Shown: in pieces, positions 45,789 to 56,552 of the stretch | Layout of the letters: each line of letters opens with the position of its first letter | Position numbering within the stretch: position 1 is the stretch's first letter | NCBI RefSeq assembly: GCF_004337985.1 | Contig: NC_043742.1 | Coordinates: 6,032,389-6,096,388, forward strand | Length of the DNA: 64,000 nt | Direction of reading: 5' to 3' | DNA from: Pyricularia pennisetigena | Lineage: Eukaryota > Ascomycota > Sordariomycetes > Magnaporthales > Pyriculariaceae | Position numbers and translations under genes: made by a program | Notes under the pieces: model-generated | The model's database searches: none | What the model was told of the DNA's origin: nothing | Seen by the model: only the letters and a program-made list of their open reading frames with translations

Positions 45789-46388
45789 GGTGGCGGGATT
45801 TTAAAGCGGCGCAAAGCCGTTCCTGTTGGGACTTCGGCTGTGTCGGTGCTTGGTTCCTGCGGTGGGGGTATCGAGGTATATTGACGAATGGCGTGATTGT
45901 GTTGGGATGTTCGAGCAAATCAGGCATGCAGGCAGGCTATGATGCTGAATTCATAGGCGATACTTTTAGGGTAAATGTTTTCGTGGGAGCTGTACAACGA
46001 TTGTTGTCATCAAAGGTCATGGATTTTCATAGCTGCAGGATGAGCTCATTATAAGAGACTTCGGGACAGCTAACCAAAAACCGTACGGCAGCTTCCAGGT
46101 GCAGTCTCCCTATTTGGATGGAAGTGGGGTAGACCTCGGTCCTGACTTGTATCTCATTGGCTGTCGGCCTTCAAACTACGTAGTAGTCCGCCACGTCGGG
46201 TTAATCTGCATGGAAGGATCTGGGTGCAGGGTAGCAAGGTACATGGATGCAAGGAAAAGTCCAATGGGTCCAATATTCCAACTCTACCAGGCTTGCTTGC
46301 TTTTTGAATTTGCCCAAGTGGGCAACACGCTATTGGAGTGTCTCTGTAAACCCCCCCAATGACGGCGATTCTACATTTTACAAGTTCA
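45789..46388. other. Intergenic between SIN1 3' end and SEC12 5' end
   Basis: About 600 bp between two minus-strand genes; it should hold the SEC12 promoter. Short open frames here are not supported. Confidence 0.5.
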
Positions 46389-49027
46389 TTAAACCTCACG
46401 GTAGGGTGCAATCCGATTCTTGAGCTCATACACAAGCTCCGACGCCTGAACTGCCGTTTTTGCCTCGAACTCGTACGTTTTCTCCGAATCAAAGTATACC
46501 GAGAGCTGTTGTGAAGGAATCATGTTAGAACTCGAAGCCGGCAGATGGTTGTGTTTGCGACCCTTTGGACGACCTCAAGTATGAGACGTTTTCACTTGGA
46601 AAAAAAACTTACTTTGACAACTGTCGGGTGCCTCCTGGACACCTTCACACCGATTACATTGCTGAAGTGAACGGTGGCCGTCTTGCTGGTAGCTTCAACC
46701 ATCGGCTTGCCACCGGACGAAGGTATAATGTGCATGTATTCGCCCTCGATGGATAAAATTCTTTCCGCGGAGCGCAGTGTACCCTTGCGAGAAACGACGT
46801 ATGTCTTTGACCGTTCGTCCATTTCGTCCGAGTTGCTTGTTTGCTGAGCGAGCGGGTGCGACGAGACAAGGGCGACGGCACTTATCCCAGCGGAACCGGC
46901 TCCTCCACCAGTATTCGTGGCCTTCTTCATATTGGTCCTCCTGCCGCTCGCCCCGCTGACACCTTGCTGTGAGTCGCCAAATGAAAATGGGTTTGGCGAT
47001 GAGCTTCCCGGTGATCCCGTGGTTGTGAACGATCCTTCTGCACCAAAGCGGCGACGGTGAAGCTCCAGATCAGCCACATTTCCGATCGAAGATACTTCTC
47101 GGTCGAGTAAAACGACGGCACCTGAGCCCGGAAGCTTGAGGACGTGGTTTCCCTTGTCCAACTGCCTTTTGCGGCAGACAAGGTCCAGCACTTCCTCCAA
47201 GTACGTGTCCGTGGTGACATCTAATGTGACCATCTGACCTGGAGCCACATCTGCAGAGTGTATATGTATGCGAAGGAGCTTCTTCCGCCCTCTAATCACA
47301 TTAGGGGCTGGGTTTGCCACTGCCGGTGAGTCTGCCAATGGCGCATTGGGCTTGAATGTCGTCGTAATGATGGGGTTCAGGGATGGCCCTTTAGGCTGTG
47401 CTGGTGGAGGTGGGGGCAACAGCGAGGCGTCGGGCATTGGAGTATTACGTGGTGTAAGCTCGTCTTCCTTTGTATCTTCAGCCTCTTGGTCGAATTGTGG
47501 TGTCAACTTTTGGTTTTCGGCGAACTCGGATGCTGAGGCTTGTACCAGAGCAAACTCATCGTATACTTTGGAGTTTGATCTGGCACGTGCCGCCCTGTTG
47601 TTGGCATTTGTGAAGGATATCAGCTGCTTTTTGCGGTCTAGCGGCGGAAAGTCCTCATCAACTTCGCCATCCTCCTCGACCATGCGTAGCATGAACCAGT
47701 TCACGTTGAGCTTATCCGCTGGCAGGGGCGGCTCTCGCTTTTCCTCCTTGTACCTCCATAGACTGAGACCAATCAGATCCGCAACCGTGACGGGCTGGTT
47801 GCCCCCTTGTCCTTGCTGCGAGGTTCTGTTTATAAGAACTTCAAAAGGCTTCGAGGCCTCTTTGGAGAAGGCCGGGTATATGCGCAGCCTGATGGGGTTC
47901 GGATCGCCTTGACCAGATAGCGAAGCAAAAGACTCGAAAGAATTCGCCGGTTTCGTCTTTTTGGCGTTTAGCGCGGCCGATAGTAAGCTCTTCGGCTGGA
48001 TCATGCTGAGAGGACGGACCATTGTCATGGGCCTCGGTGGTGGGAGCTTGCTGTTGATATGTACTGGAGCCATTGACTTGCGAATTGTTGACCGTCTGGT
48101 GAATTGTCTCGGTGGCGTTCCCACAATCTGCGTCCTCTGCGGAACCTTGGGAGCGATCTCATCCGGGTTGAGTAGCGTGACAGAATCAATGCTACCAACC
48201 GCAGAAGACTCGGAATCATCCGAATCGTCCTGTTCTTCGGCAAGCGGCTCGCTTTCCCTCCGCTTGATACTTGCGTCTTCGGGATCAGCAGCGTCACTGA
48301 CATCGGTCTGTAGCCGGACCGTCTTTGCTGGTCCCCTATTGGGCTCAGGCCGTCTGCTCTGGAAGCCCGACGCTTCAAATTCGTTCTCGGAGGAGACTTC
48401 GCTGCTGGTGACCGTATCACGGCGTGCCCTCTCTTTCACCGTTTCAAGCGCCGATTGCGAGCCTCTCCTGGTGGTAGGCGCACGCGGTGACGAAAGTGTC
48501 GAGGACTGGCGTAGATTCGAGGACTGTATGGGAGACGAGCCGGAGCGGTGACGCAGCGGCATCTTGGCAAACTTGATCTGCTGAGCAGCCCGTTGATCCG
48601 GCTCATCATCGCTCTCGTCGCTCAAATCACTGCTGTCGTCATCCTCTTGCATCTGTTCCCGGCGTCTGCGCCGCCTCGGGGCCGCCGGACCCCCGACGAC
48701 GGCACCCCCGTCATCGGCGTCGTCTTCGAGCGTCAGACCCGCCAGGCGAGGCGCTTGAAAGTACTCGGAGGCAACGGCGGTCGGGATTGGAGGAGAGTGG
48801 GTTCGCTTGATGTGGGCGGGGTTCGATCGCCAGCCTGCGGCTTTAAAGGGTGCAGAGCTTAGGAAGCCCTCGTTGAGAGTGATCAAGCGCTCTCCTACGC
48901 CATCGTTGACCTCGTTGAGGTAGGCAGTTCGAAGTTGGTACGAGACCAATCTGTATGGCAGTCAGTATGGGTCAAGGTGCGATTGCTCAAGGCATAATCC
49001 CTACTCTTCAACTTGCATCACCGACAT
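46389..49027 (-). CDS. sin1: SIN1/AVO1 TORC2 subunit
   Basis: Predicted 825-aa adaptor of TOR complex 2, which recruits AGC kinases and membrane lipid. Exons: 49027-49005 (23 nt), 48950-46613 and 46505-46389. The tiny first exon supplies the ATG (MSVMQVEE); the large exon has no ATG at the conserved start and opens with SYQLRTAYLNEVNDG, the typical Sin1 N-terminus. Acidic and Ser-rich disorder runs to about 350. A CRIM substrate-binding domain spans about 360-470 (IRLRIYPAFSKEASKPFEVL, then LNVNWFMLRMVEEDGEVDEDF). A Ras-binding/ubiquitin-like domain lies at about 563-641 and a Sin1-type PH domain at about 719-825. The last exon completes the PH domain (VYFDSEKTYEFEAKTA). Its promoter faces the ALDH gene. 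Confidence 0.9.
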
Positions 49028-49759
49028 GATGGTTCACGAAGGGGGACGGTAGCAAACAAGAGCAAGATTGGCTATGGTATTTGGTCATGATCAAGTAGGA
49101 AATTGACTATCGGGAGCTGTGGACCGGCCTTCAGCACAACAGAAGATGACAGAAGGGAGCTAGGACGCGTCTTGGATTACTCTAGACAGCCATGACTTTG
49201 CAGCGAATGCCGGCCGCTTTCGGCGCTGCGAGAGGGTTGGGCGGGTGTCGATTTGTTGACGAGGGTTAAATGTCGAACATGTCGCGACGGCAGCGATGCA
49301 AGTCCCCCGCACCCATCAATTACAAGGGTTGGGTGGTGGAGTCCACGGTTTCCCCACTGTAGACACACTGGAAGCCGTTGCTGCCGCGGTCAATTCTCCG
49401 TTGACAGAGCGTGATTAGTCTAAATTCTTGAGTCGAGGCACGAATGCCACATCTCCAGCCTCCACTCTGTCTCCCTTATCTACCCGGACAAGATACAATA
49501 TTAAACCTTGTAATTGAACAGATCTGGACAGAATACTTTCCTAAATGGAACTCGGCCACGCATTACCCACTTCTAACGATAGGTGTAGCAACCACGGCAA
49601 ATCCCCGCTGATCTCGGAGTTGGTCCATAAAACTTGGCGGCATTGTACTACGGTAAAGGTGTTGCCTCTCCCGGAAGTAGGGAGGAGCGTGGGGTGTTGT
49701 GGTCACTCATCATACTTCCGTAAATTACGTAGCCATCCGTGTGACAGCATATAATCAGG
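49028..49759. promoter_or_regulatory. Divergent promoter region, SIN1 / ALDH
   Basis: The 732 bp between divergent start codons should carry both promoters and leaders. No specific site is claimed. Confidence 0.4.
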
Positions 49760-51409
49760 ATGCCGCCTCGGGGCAGTCGCTCGTTTGGTCGTGCTCTCTT
49801 TTCTGTCTGTACATCTTTTGAGTCGCGACTTGGCATTCAACCAGTCCCAGGAGTCTCGAGGAACCCAGCTATTTCATATCGTCAACTATCACACTCTGCA
49901 CCTCTTGGACTGAAAATGGATATTCAACTTTCCGCCCCCAACGGCAAGAAATGGACCCAACCTCTGGGTCTTTTCATCAACAACGAGTTCGTCCAGAGCA
50001 GCAACGGCCAGAAATTGACTACTGTCAACCCAGCCACCGAGGAAGATATTGCCTCGGTCTATTCCGCCACCGAGGAGGACGTTGACAAGGCCGTCAAGGC
50101 TGCACGTGCTGCTTTCAAGCACCCATCATGGAAGAACCTTTCTGGGACGGAGCGTGGCGAGCTGATGCACAAGTTAGCCGACCTTGTTTCCAAGCATGCT
50201 GAGGTCCTGGCCACCATTGAGGCTCTCGATAATGGCAAGCCCTACTCTGTCGCCCTTGGTGAAGACGTTGTCGAGTTTGAAAAGACCATACGATACTATG
50301 CTGGTTTTGCCGACAAGAACTTCGGCCAGACCATCGATGTCGGCCCATCCAAGTTTGCCTATACCATCAAGGAGCCCCTTGGTGTCTGCGGCCAGATCAT
50401 TCCCTGGAACTATCCTCTTTGTATGGCCGCTTGGAAGCTTGGTCCTGCACTCGCTTGTGGCAATACGGTTGTGCTCAAGCTTGCTGAACAGACCCCATTG
50501 TCGATGCTCTACGCTGCAGCATTGATCAAGGAGGCCGGATTTCCTCCAGGTGTTGTCAACGTTGTCAACGGCCTCGGCCGCGAGGCCGGAGCAGCCATTG
50601 TGGAGCACCCGGATATCGACAAGGTTGCCTTTACCGGGAGCACAGCCACTGGCAAGACAATCATGAAGGCATGCGCAGGAACAATGAAGAACATTACCCT
50701 CGAGACGGGCGGCAAGTCACCACTGCTCGTTTTCGACGACGCAGACCTCGACCTGGCCGTCGAATGGTCACACATTGGCATCATGAGCAATCAGGGACAG
50801 ATCTGTACTGCCACATCTCGCATTCTGGTGCACGAGTCTGTCCATGACAAATTCGTCAGTCTTTTCAAGGATACCGTCGAGAAGGTATCAATAGTGGGCG
50901 ATCCCTTTGACGAAAAGACCTTCCAGGGACCACAGGTCAACAAGGCACAGTACGAACGGGTCCTGAATTATATCAAACTGGCACAAGAAGAGGGTGCGAC
51001 CATTGCTACGGGTGGCAAGCCAGCTCCGCAAAACGGCAAGGGTTTCTTTGTCGCCCCTACCGTGTTTACCAACGTCAAGACCTCGATGAGGGTCTATAAG
51101 GAGGAGATTTTCGGACCCTGTGTTGCCATCATATCGTTCAAGGACGAGGAGGAAGCGATCGAGTTGGCCAACGACACAACGTATGGTCTTGGTGCTGCGC
51201 TCTTCACTCGCAACCTTACCAGGGCGCACCGCGTCGCCCACGAGATCCAGTCTGGCATGGTTTGGATCAACAGCAGCAACGACTCTGATTGCCGTGTTCC
51301 TTTCGGTGGCGTCAAGCAATCGGGCATCGGTCGCGAACTGGGCGAGGCTGGCCTTGCATCTTATTGCAACATCAAGAGCATACACGTAAATATGACTGCA
51401 CATTTGTAG
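49760..51409 (+). CDS. NAD(P)+-dependent aldehyde dehydrogenase, possible dual start
   Basis: Single-exon aldehyde dehydrogenase of 549 aa that oxidises aldehydes to acids, for example acetaldehyde to acetate. Catalytic residues are clear: general base Glu315 in ITLETGGKSP and nucleophile Cys349 in NQGQICTATSR (34 apart, as in the family). The GSTATGK cofactor loop, PWNYPLCMAAWK and VPFGGVKQSGIGRELGE are also present. The first 52 residues are Arg/Ser-rich with no acid until Glu21 and look like a mitochondrial presequence. A second ATG at 49916 has a strong context (A at -3, G at +4) and would give a 497-aa cytosolic form, the usual length for fungal AldA-type enzymes. Either start could be the main one. 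Substrate is not fixed by sequence. Confidence 0.94.
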   Translation: MPPRGSRSFGRALFSVCTSFESRLGIQPVPGVSRNPAISYRQLSHSAPLGLKMDIQLSAPNGKKWTQPLGLFINNEFVQSSNGQKLTTVNPATEEDIASVYSATEEDVDKAVKAARAAFKHPSWKNLSGTERGELMHKLADLVSKHAEVLATIEALDNGKPYSVALGEDVVEFEKTIRYYAGFADKNFGQTIDVGPSKFAYTIKEPLGVCGQIIPWNYPLCMAAWKLGPALACGNTVVLKLAEQTPLSMLYAAALIKEAGFPPGVVNVVNGLGREAGAAIVEHPDIDKVAFTGSTATGKTIMKACAGTMKNITLETGGKSPLLVFDDADLDLAVEWSHIGIMSNQGQICTATSRILVHESVHDKFVSLFKDTVEKVSIVGDPFDEKTFQGPQVNKAQYERVLNYIKLAQEEGATIATGGKPAPQNGKGFFVAPTVFTNVKTSMRVYKEEIFGPCVAIISFKDEEEAIELANDTTYGLGAALFTRNLTRAHRVAHEIQSGMVWINSSNDSDCRVPFGGVKQSGIGRELGEAGLASYCNIKSIHVNMTAHL

Positions 51410-51927
51410 TTTTCAGGTATACCAGACGTCGTTCTAAGTGCATAGTTTAGCTTGTCCGCAAATAAATACGTGTATGATACCTTTTCCGACCTCTGCCTTT
51501 GCATATCGTTGGGCTGGCATTGTTTTACCAGGTTTGCAATGGGTCGAAGCAAGATTGACAAACAGGTCGACAAACACTTGTGTCTTTATATTCACACTAC
51601 CTGGTGCATAAAATCCCTTGGCATGTAGTGAGTCGCTTTGATGTAGTTATTTTGTTTGTCCTGTTAGCGTAATTATGGGATGACAGCTGCAGGTATGATT
51701 CCGACCAACCGTTCATCAAAACATATTACAAGGCTGCGCTCCACCGATACGCATTGCATAAAACCAGACGAGGGGGTCTGATCCCTGCTTGGTCTTTCTT
51801 GACAAGCTTGGCAAGTTCGATCATGTTGAGATCTCGAATCTTGAGGACGGGTGGTCCAACTGCCGACAGTATAGTCGTCTATGCACGCTTTCGGTATACA
51901 ATATAACTGTTTTTTTTTTTTAAACTA
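51410..51927. other. 3' flank of ALDH up to the transposon; no gene seen
   Basis: About 500 bp with the ALDH 3' untranslated region and a short T run immediately left of the element. It marks the switch from core to repeat-rich DNA. Confidence 0.5.
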
Positions 51928-51970
51928 CAGTGGGTGACCCAGAAGTGGACATGCCCCTGAAGTGGACACC
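51928..51970 (+). repeat. Left terminal inverted repeat (43 bp)
   Basis: Begins CAGTGGGTGACCC and matches the complement of 53770-53812 at 41 of 43 positions (one mismatch at AGAAG/ACAAG, one at GCCCC/GCACC). It contains two direct copies of AAGTGGACA. Confidence 0.93.
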
Positions 51971-53129
51971 CTCCCGAAAAACTGCCATAAAAACAACGAA
52001 CATGCAATTGATCGTTTTTCCGCAATAAATCGCAATAAAACCTATATCTATTAATTCGCAAAAAGCTCCTTTACATTATAATCCAAAAATGAAACCGTAA
52101 ATCCCTGGTCCTAATCCTAATTTCGGTGTTATTACCGGATTTTAACCTCCATGGCCGCCCTTTTTTAATCCAGGCCGTAAACCGTTTCCTATATACCGGC
52201 CTATTTATAAAAAAAATTTTAAATTTCGCGGCGCACGCGTTTTTTAAATGCAAATTTAAAAATTTTAATTTTTTCTTTTAACCGTTTGTTTTCGGAGGTA
52301 AAATTCGCGATTTAAATAATTTAATAATTTATAATTTTGGATATTTTTTGTACAAAATTAACCAAATTTTTTTTGCATTCGCCCAACCGGCCTATTATTT
52401 GCATAACCTGTTTTTTAATATTTTGGGAAATTTTTAAAGTCCCGAAAATAACGTTAACTATATTTTAATCCGAATTACGGTTAAAAATTATTATTTGGGT
52501 AATTTTTAAATTAAAATTTACTATTCGATCCGGAATTAATATTTAAAAAGGTATTACCGGCCAAATCCCGGTTTTGCGGAAACCGGAAATTACGTTGCGA
52601 ACCGATAAACCGGTTGTAAAAGCGTTTCGATAAACGGTAAAAAACCGTTTTCGTTATTTAAACGCAATAATATTTAACGACGTAAAAAATCTTATATATT
52701 ACCGGTAATAGGTTTTAATAAAATTAAAAACAAAAACATTTAACAATTAAATAAAATATAAATTATAAATAGGTAAATATTCGAAAAAACCCTGTTTTTA
52801 AACGTTTTAAATATAAATTTAACTAATTAATGCGTTAAAATTTAATCCAATACTAATAACCGCTATTTTATATTAATATTTGGTTTCGTTTTAAGTAAAA
52901 AAACCTGTTTTAACCATTTAAAAGCGATTTTAAAATTAAACTAACCCGTGGGAATCGAATTGTACGCCCAATCCTTAATATTAGGTGGAAACCATTACGT
53001 TTATAAAATATTACCCGTTTAAATTACGGTTAAAATAAATTTTTTTCCTTTTGCAATTACCGTTTCGATAATCGACGCCCAAATAATATTTAACGTATAT
53101 ATAATTTTAATTTAATTCCGGCGTTTTAC

Positions 53130-53680
53130 GAAAAAATAAACCGTATATTTTTCCGGCCGTTATATCGTTTTATTGGAAACCGTATTCGTTTATATTTATA
53201 ATATATTTGGGTTTAATTTCGAATTCGGTAATTATTCGTTAATATAAATTATAAAACGCCCGGATCGATTCGGCCGTAATTTTTTTAATTCGCGCACTTT
53301 TTAAAAAAATCCCGGATTTGGTTTTAATATATTTATTACGGCGTAAAAAACCGGCCAACTAACGTTTACCGAAGGCGTTTACGCGTTTTTTCTGCGGTAT
53401 TAAAAAAAAAGCGAAATTTTTAATTATTTAGTGCGTGGGCGTTTTTCCAACGAATTTTTCGATTTTAATCCAACGGTTAACGAACCTTTTTTATTCGTTA
53501 AAAAGTAGCTAATACGGTTTATGGGCTTATTTTCGATCGAAAACGCCGTTAAAACGACGCATAAGGGTGGTTTTTGGTACGGTCCATTGCGCGGCCGCTT
53601 TATTTTTCGAAATGCCTGATTTTACGGTTTTAACCGCCTGGGTAAGCCTAAACTCCAAATCTCTCGGCATTACGGCTTTT
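53130..53680 (-). pseudogene. Broken pogo-like transposase, N-terminal and early DDE part
   Basis: Read on the minus strand from an ATG at 53670, the frame gives an N-terminal psq/CENP-B-type helix-turn-helix pattern: KSGISKNKAAAQWTVPKTTL, then MRRFNGVFDRK, followed by a TAA. Further on, after frame breaks, ITAESIRAFYNLY and IKPKYIINI are recognisable. The family's first catalytic block, normally Asn-(x)-Asp-Glu-x-Gly-Phe, reads NINEYGF at about 53176-53196, so the catalytic Asp appears changed to Asn, a G-to-A change as RIP makes. Several stops are TAA in place of expected Gln or acidic codons. The remainder toward 52000 is too eroded for me to follow. Confidence 0.82.
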
Positions 53681-53769
53681 TTCGGTTTTAAAAACGCGTT
53701 ATTTGCGGTGCGTTGTCGCGTTGAAGTAGGTGGGTTGTGTTGAGGATGCTAGAAATTGCTAACAAAACA

Positions 53770-53812
53770 GGTGTCCACTTCAGGTGCATGTCCACTTGTG
53801 GGTCACCCACTG
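53770..53812 (-). repeat. Right terminal inverted repeat (43 bp)
   Basis: Partner of the left repeat, ending in CACTG followed by the TA duplication at 53813-53814. It also carries both AAGTGGACA copies, on the complementary strand. Confidence 0.93.
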
Positions 53813-54069
53813 TAGTATTTGTGAACCCTACCCCAATGTCCAACCGTGCACATACTTTTTTCACAACTACATCACTCTAGACTAGCCAACCAAGGCCGCC
53901 ATTTACCACAGGATAAATCTGGGGACTTGAGCACCTGCAGGAATATACCATTGACATTCAGCTGTATCCTTCGGGTCCACCGTGACAATGATCCACCCCA
54001 CAAGACTGCGAAATTTTCTTCTTTGTGGGTATTTAGTATGCACCCTGGGTCCGGCTGTCAACAAATCAA

Positions 54070-54172
54070 GTCTCTATAGCTCAGTGGCAGAGCGCAGGTC
54101 TCATAGCAATATGACCGTACGAGAAATCTACGGGTAATCCTGAGGTCGACGGTTCGATGCCGCCTAGGGACA
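54070..54172 (+). tRNA. tRNA-Met (CAT), elongator type, with about 31-nt intron
   Basis: Acceptor strands GTCTCTA (54070-54076) and TAGGGAC (54165-54171) pair fully with one G-U. The D arm is GCTC/GAGC with loop AGTGGCA, box B is GGTTCGATGCC, and the variable loop is AGGTC. The anticodon loop reads CT-CAT-A, with an intron inserted after position 37, the usual site. TTCGA in the T loop indicates an elongator, not initiator, tRNA. The spliced product is 72 nt. Two weak points: a U-U at the anticodon-stem base next to the loop (31/39) and an A-C in the T stem (50/64). T runs at 54192-54195 and 54199-54203 can end Pol III transcription. It could be a decayed copy. Confidence 0.75.
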
Positions 54173-56552
54173 ATATGAGGTCAACCTCATCTTTTGACTT
54201 TTTGCGGTTGTAATGGTTGGAGGTGTCTTCTTTGGGATGAAGAGTAATGCCCCATTTTCGAATTGACAGTCATGTTTGTCTTGCCTGTACACATCTGAAC
54301 ATATCTGGATCACATTTTCAAACCCTGAATTGAACTGGTGGTTTTCATCTGAATGGTTGGCATGGGCGCCGTGATGGAATACGCTGTGTTGATATCACGT
54401 GCTGCCCCCATGGTCCCCACATTGCTCCAGGTGCTAGCCATGGAAATTTGCTTCCTTGTCTACTCTAGTGCGACCACCAATTAGAGCCACTGCATGCTTA
54501 TTGCGAACAGATGTGCGGGCATGGTTTCGTTCGTTCGTCGTTCGTTCGCCATGTCCTTTGGAACCCGGGTGGTAAAGTCCGGAACATGCAAGAGCAAAGC
54601 TGAGCTCGAGGCCAATCGCGTCGCCTTTGTTTACAATTTTCACAATGCCGGAATATACATTGGGATGTGCGAAAACGGATATGATTTCGGTTAAACGAGA
54701 ATGACGATGTGCGGCTGATCTATTTTTTAACGGCCGCTGCACTCCCACTCGGGCGAGCCGCGAGAACTTTATAAATGGAAAAGGCGACCTGAAGGGGTTG
54801 AAAAAGTTCCAAGAGTGGCTTCTCAAACATCACCGATAGATGCTACGGCTAGACTTAGATCTTGCTTAGGATCCGGCGCCCTTTCACCTAGCTTTTTTAT
54901 TTCAACTTTATCCATGGGGCGCGTTCCTCGACTGTTCTGATGTTACAAGTATTCCACATATCATCATCCATGCCGAGTTTCAAGTTTTTATTTGGCCAGC
55001 TGAATATACAGGCAAAGTGTCCGTATAGCTTGGATGACTTTTGTGTTGTGAATAAATATTGGCATAAGACCATTATAACTATCTAGCGCTAAGCCGCGTT
55101 TATAGACCAAAAGGGTGACTGCGCCCTTTTGTGAGCTGCCCGCGATTCTCGGCAGTGCTATAGGCATCCTGTTTGGGGCGCCCACTCGATTGGGAGTTCG
55201 TATCTGCGATGGGCCATCTTTGGGCGGCAGACGGCTTTCGCCACGCTGATAACAATGTGACAGTCTAGTTATCTTTTCTTTTCTTTTGTTTACTTTTTTC
55301 GTTCTTTTTTTTAAAAAAAAATTGAAAAAATAATAATAAAAAAAAGCGTATTTAATGCTGTTAGTCGAGAGTGATGCAATCTTAAACTTTATAAAAGTGG
55401 TGTGCAGTTTAGAAAAGCGATTGAAACGGTAAGCCGGAGACGTGCCGTTTTCTTTTTTTTTTCTAAACGCGAAACCAGCCGTTCTTAGACGCATTGGAAC
55501 CAAAGTCAACAAAATTTCTCCAGTACCACTATCTTGATGGCCGAATTGGGTCTCAGGTACGTAACCACTGAGGAATCCTTTGTATTGTATGCTCCTGTTT
55601 ATCTTTCGTTTTGCCACTTGCGCGGACGCTAGGATCCGGGCAGACATCCCTGCTGGAAGGTCGAGCCTAACCTCAGCTTTATGGTGGGCTGAGGTTCGCG
55701 CATCAGACTGCGGCTGAGAAGCAGCTAGGCAGTTTTTTTGTACATGACTTAAAGGGGCCCGCAACAGTTGGCGAATTTAAAATTGGCGCATAGGGCTGAG
55801 CCTCATTGGCACCCGGAAGGGCTTGTCGCAGCTCTTTCTATAAAAAGGTCGATGGGTATAACGATGCGTTCTAAGATACTCCTGGTAGCCAAGGGAGTAC
55901 CTACCTCATTACCCGTAAGGCACTGACACTTGGGTCTCTTGAAGTATCTTCTTCTTTTGGGGCTTGGGGGAAAGCTTAATACCACTATTCCGGACCTTGG
56001 CGAGATATTGTCACTGTGAGTTAGACTCTTTACTTATCATCATTGCAGTCGTACGGAAGTGGACGGCTTATTTGCGGGAATGTGTTCCACGGAGAGCCGG
56101 ATTAGGCAGGAGTCTAGGATTCGCGATTGCTAATATATGGTGTTGTTGTTTAAAAAGATATTGAGCTGGGACCTGTTATTATATGTTGCTCTTTTTATTA
56201 ATACATAACTTGTATCTTAATCTAACAGTAAGTCTAGCCCGACCAACATGGGCCCCTTCGAGTGACCATTTTTAAAGCTAGGTGTACCTCAGCACGTGTT
56301 CTTCCACCTTGTAGGTATGCTGTTCTAATTCCAGGCCGGCAAAGTGCGAGAGACAAGTTTAAAACAGCAGATGGCCAATTTTAACAGATTCACGCCAGAC
56401 AACAAGTGCTTCAAAGTTTATGCTAAATGGCTCTAATATTGTGTACAAATGCAAGAACTCCTTAGTATGCAGTAGCTGGCGTAATATATACATATACACT
56501 TCAACCCTATAATGTCATGAAATTAAACCCAAAAAAAACCAGAAAAGACCCT
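54173..56552. other. Repeat-rich, gene-poor region
   Basis: About 2.4 kb with no supported gene. It includes an A/T-rich low-complexity patch at 55265-55345 and a stretch near 55550-55585 that resembles 59908-59942. The 258-codon minus-strand frame at 54988-55764 is low-complexity with no family features, so I do not call it. Confidence 0.5.

Larger units (their letters stand above)
51928..53812 (-). mobile_element. RIP-degraded pogo/Fot1-Pot2-type DNA transposon, complete ends
   Basis: A 1885-bp element bounded by 43-bp inverted repeats and flanked on both sides by TA, the target duplication of Tc1/mariner-pogo elements. Length agrees with Fot1 and Pot2 (about 1.9 kb). The interior is extremely AT-rich with abundant TpA, visibly few CpA/TpG and retained CpG, the pattern expected from RIP (C-to-T in CpA on either strand). 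On the minus strand, broken transposase sequence can still be read (see the pseudogene entry). The terminal repeats remain GC-balanced and well matched. It cannot encode a functional transposase; mobilisation in trans would need an active relative elsewhere. Confidence 0.93.

Noticed and set aside
54988..55764. 258-codon minus-strand frame in accessory DNA
   Set aside because: It crosses a low-complexity A/T patch, has no domain or splice support, and sits in repeat-derived sequence.
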